Part shown: in pieces, positions 63,510 through 64,000 of the stretch
How the letters are laid out: every line of letters starts with the position of its first letter
Position numbering within the stretch: the stretch's first letter is position 1
Notes under the pieces: generated by a model
What the model was told of the DNA's origin: nothing
Database searches by the model: none
Seen by the model: the letters and a program-made list of their open reading frames with translations, nothing else
Made by a program: the position numbers and the translations under genes
Source: Methylococcaceae bacterium
GTDB taxonomy: Bacteria > Pseudomonadota > Gammaproteobacteria > Methylococcales > Methylomonadaceae
Assembly (NCBI GenBank): GCA_016715325.1
Contig: JADKAL010000002.1
Span: 505,040 to 569,039 of the forward strand
Length of the DNA stretch: 64,000 nucleotides
Direction of reading: 5' to 3'

Positions 63510-64000
63510 TTGTCAACTAAACCATCATTTATAAAACTTCTGAGAGGATTCGTTCTGTGCCTGTTGCCGCCATTAATAATACCGATAAGCGGATGTCAGA
63601 CCGAAACGGTTAGATTGTCTGCGGAAAATGGTGCAAAAATTAATAAAGTGGTGGTTGTGGCTGTCGAACCGCCGCCATTGGAAGTCATTCCCGATCTACT
63701 TGAAACACGGCAGCCAGTGATTCGCTCCGTTGAAACGATGGAAGTAGGCTTTTACTCGTCACCAGGGCTGTACCGATACCCCGGAGATGTTTTGATATTT
63801 GGGCAAATGGCTTCCGACGACAATGTAGAAAAACTCGCGTCAAATGATCCAATCCTTTTCCGCGGCAAGGTTCAATTTTCTACTGACCTCGAATTAGAAA
63901 ATCACTGGTGCCCTTCGCATGACTTGGCTTCCCATGCAGCCGAAACTTTAACGAACCTTGGTATGGGAGCCACGTTTAATGGGTTGCACCGCCATCATCT
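63510..64000 (+). CDS. putative lipoprotein, partial (runs off window)
   Basis: An open frame of 163 codons from a TTG at 63510, with a GGGGGGAG ribosome site five bases upstream; no ATG is available early. The N terminus STKPSFIKLLRGFVLCLLPP continues to a lipobox ISGC (about residue 28). The mature part is mixed: KVVVVAVEPPPLEVIPDLLE, YSSPGLYRYPGDVLIFGQMA and a histidine-containing end. I do not recognise a family. The eight-G run at 63498-63505 before the start may be misread, which could shift the start. Confidence 0.55.
   Translation, partial: MSTKPSFIKLLRGFVLCLLPPLIIPISGCQTETVRLSAENGAKINKVVVVAVEPPPLEVIPDLLETRQPVIRSVETMEVGFYSSPGLYRYPGDVLIFGQMASDDNVEKLASNDPILFRGKVQFSTDLELENHWCPSHDLASHAAETLTNLGMGATFNGLHRHH

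Noticed and set aside
1..64000. CRISPR array
   Set aside because: No series of short repeats with regular unique spacers and no cas gene was seen.
1..64000. tRNA or rRNA genes, including an attachment site in a tRNA
   Set aside because: No cloverleaf or rRNA-like sequence was recognised by eye; this was not an exhaustive search.

Overview
The window looks like DNA of a gammaproteobacterial methanotroph or a related methylotroph. The content points that way: an octahaem hydroxylamine oxidoreductase (haoA) with haoB, a cytochrome P460-family protein, a cytochrome c-type nitric oxide reductase (norCB) and moderate G+C. This is inferred from gene families, not from a species marker. Three blocks can be told apart.

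Block 1 (about 1-18.5 kb) is a nitrogen-oxide handling region. It opens with the start of a beta-carbonic anhydrase, a two-component system and a Rof-like gene. Next comes a leftward operon of truncated haemoglobin, a flavin/2Fe-2S reductase and an HPP-CBS membrane protein. haoA-haoB, a P460-type cytochrome, a four-cysteine MarR-type regulator and a DUF2024 gene follow. Further right are a frameshifted Fe-S-type (COG2345-like) regulator, a dense structured-RNA candidate, a two-domain multicopper oxidase, a cupredoxin/beta-propeller protein, a DUF6803-like membrane protein and a rubredoxin. Together these would oxidise hydroxylamine, capture or dioxygenate NO and sense nitrosative stress. At least two transposon remnants lie in the block.

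Block 2 (about 18.5-56.2 kb) is a mobile backbone. It starts with a Tn3-family transposon, a second serine recombinase, and short metabolic and defence cargo (TlpA-like, DUF2442, a large SIR2 protein). A conjugative-plasmid core follows: HU; a complete leftward virB1-B11/virD4 type IV secretion set with a VirB7-like lipoprotein and an EexN-like protein; a duplicated 625-bp promoter/leader in front of DUF932 and LPD29-like genes; ssb; a KorA-like repressor; a probable replication initiator with a DnaA box; a KorA-like/ParA/ParB operon laid out like korA-incC-korB of IncP plasmids; MobC and a relaxase with an oriT candidate; and a MazEF pair. I see no integrase, so a plasmid is more likely than an ICE.

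Block 3 (about 56.4-64 kb) returns to NO metabolism. nsrR, with a clear NsrR-type 11-1-11 site, stands divergent to an operon of a Cys-rich small protein, a small membrane protein, norC and norB. A second rubredoxin (with a MITE just upstream), a fragment of a second Fe-S-type regulator, an IS1182-family element, a LysR regulator and the start of a lipoprotein gene follow.

A striking overall property is the number of single-base frameshifts, at least eleven and many in homopolymers, in genes that should be intact: haoB, virB2 (twice), virB6, rep, SIR2, tnpA and others. This suggests residual indel errors in the assembly as much as real decay. A G-only/GC-rich 90-bp stretch at about 2.66-2.75 kb is probably also an artefact. 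All protein coordinates around these sites should be read with that in mind.
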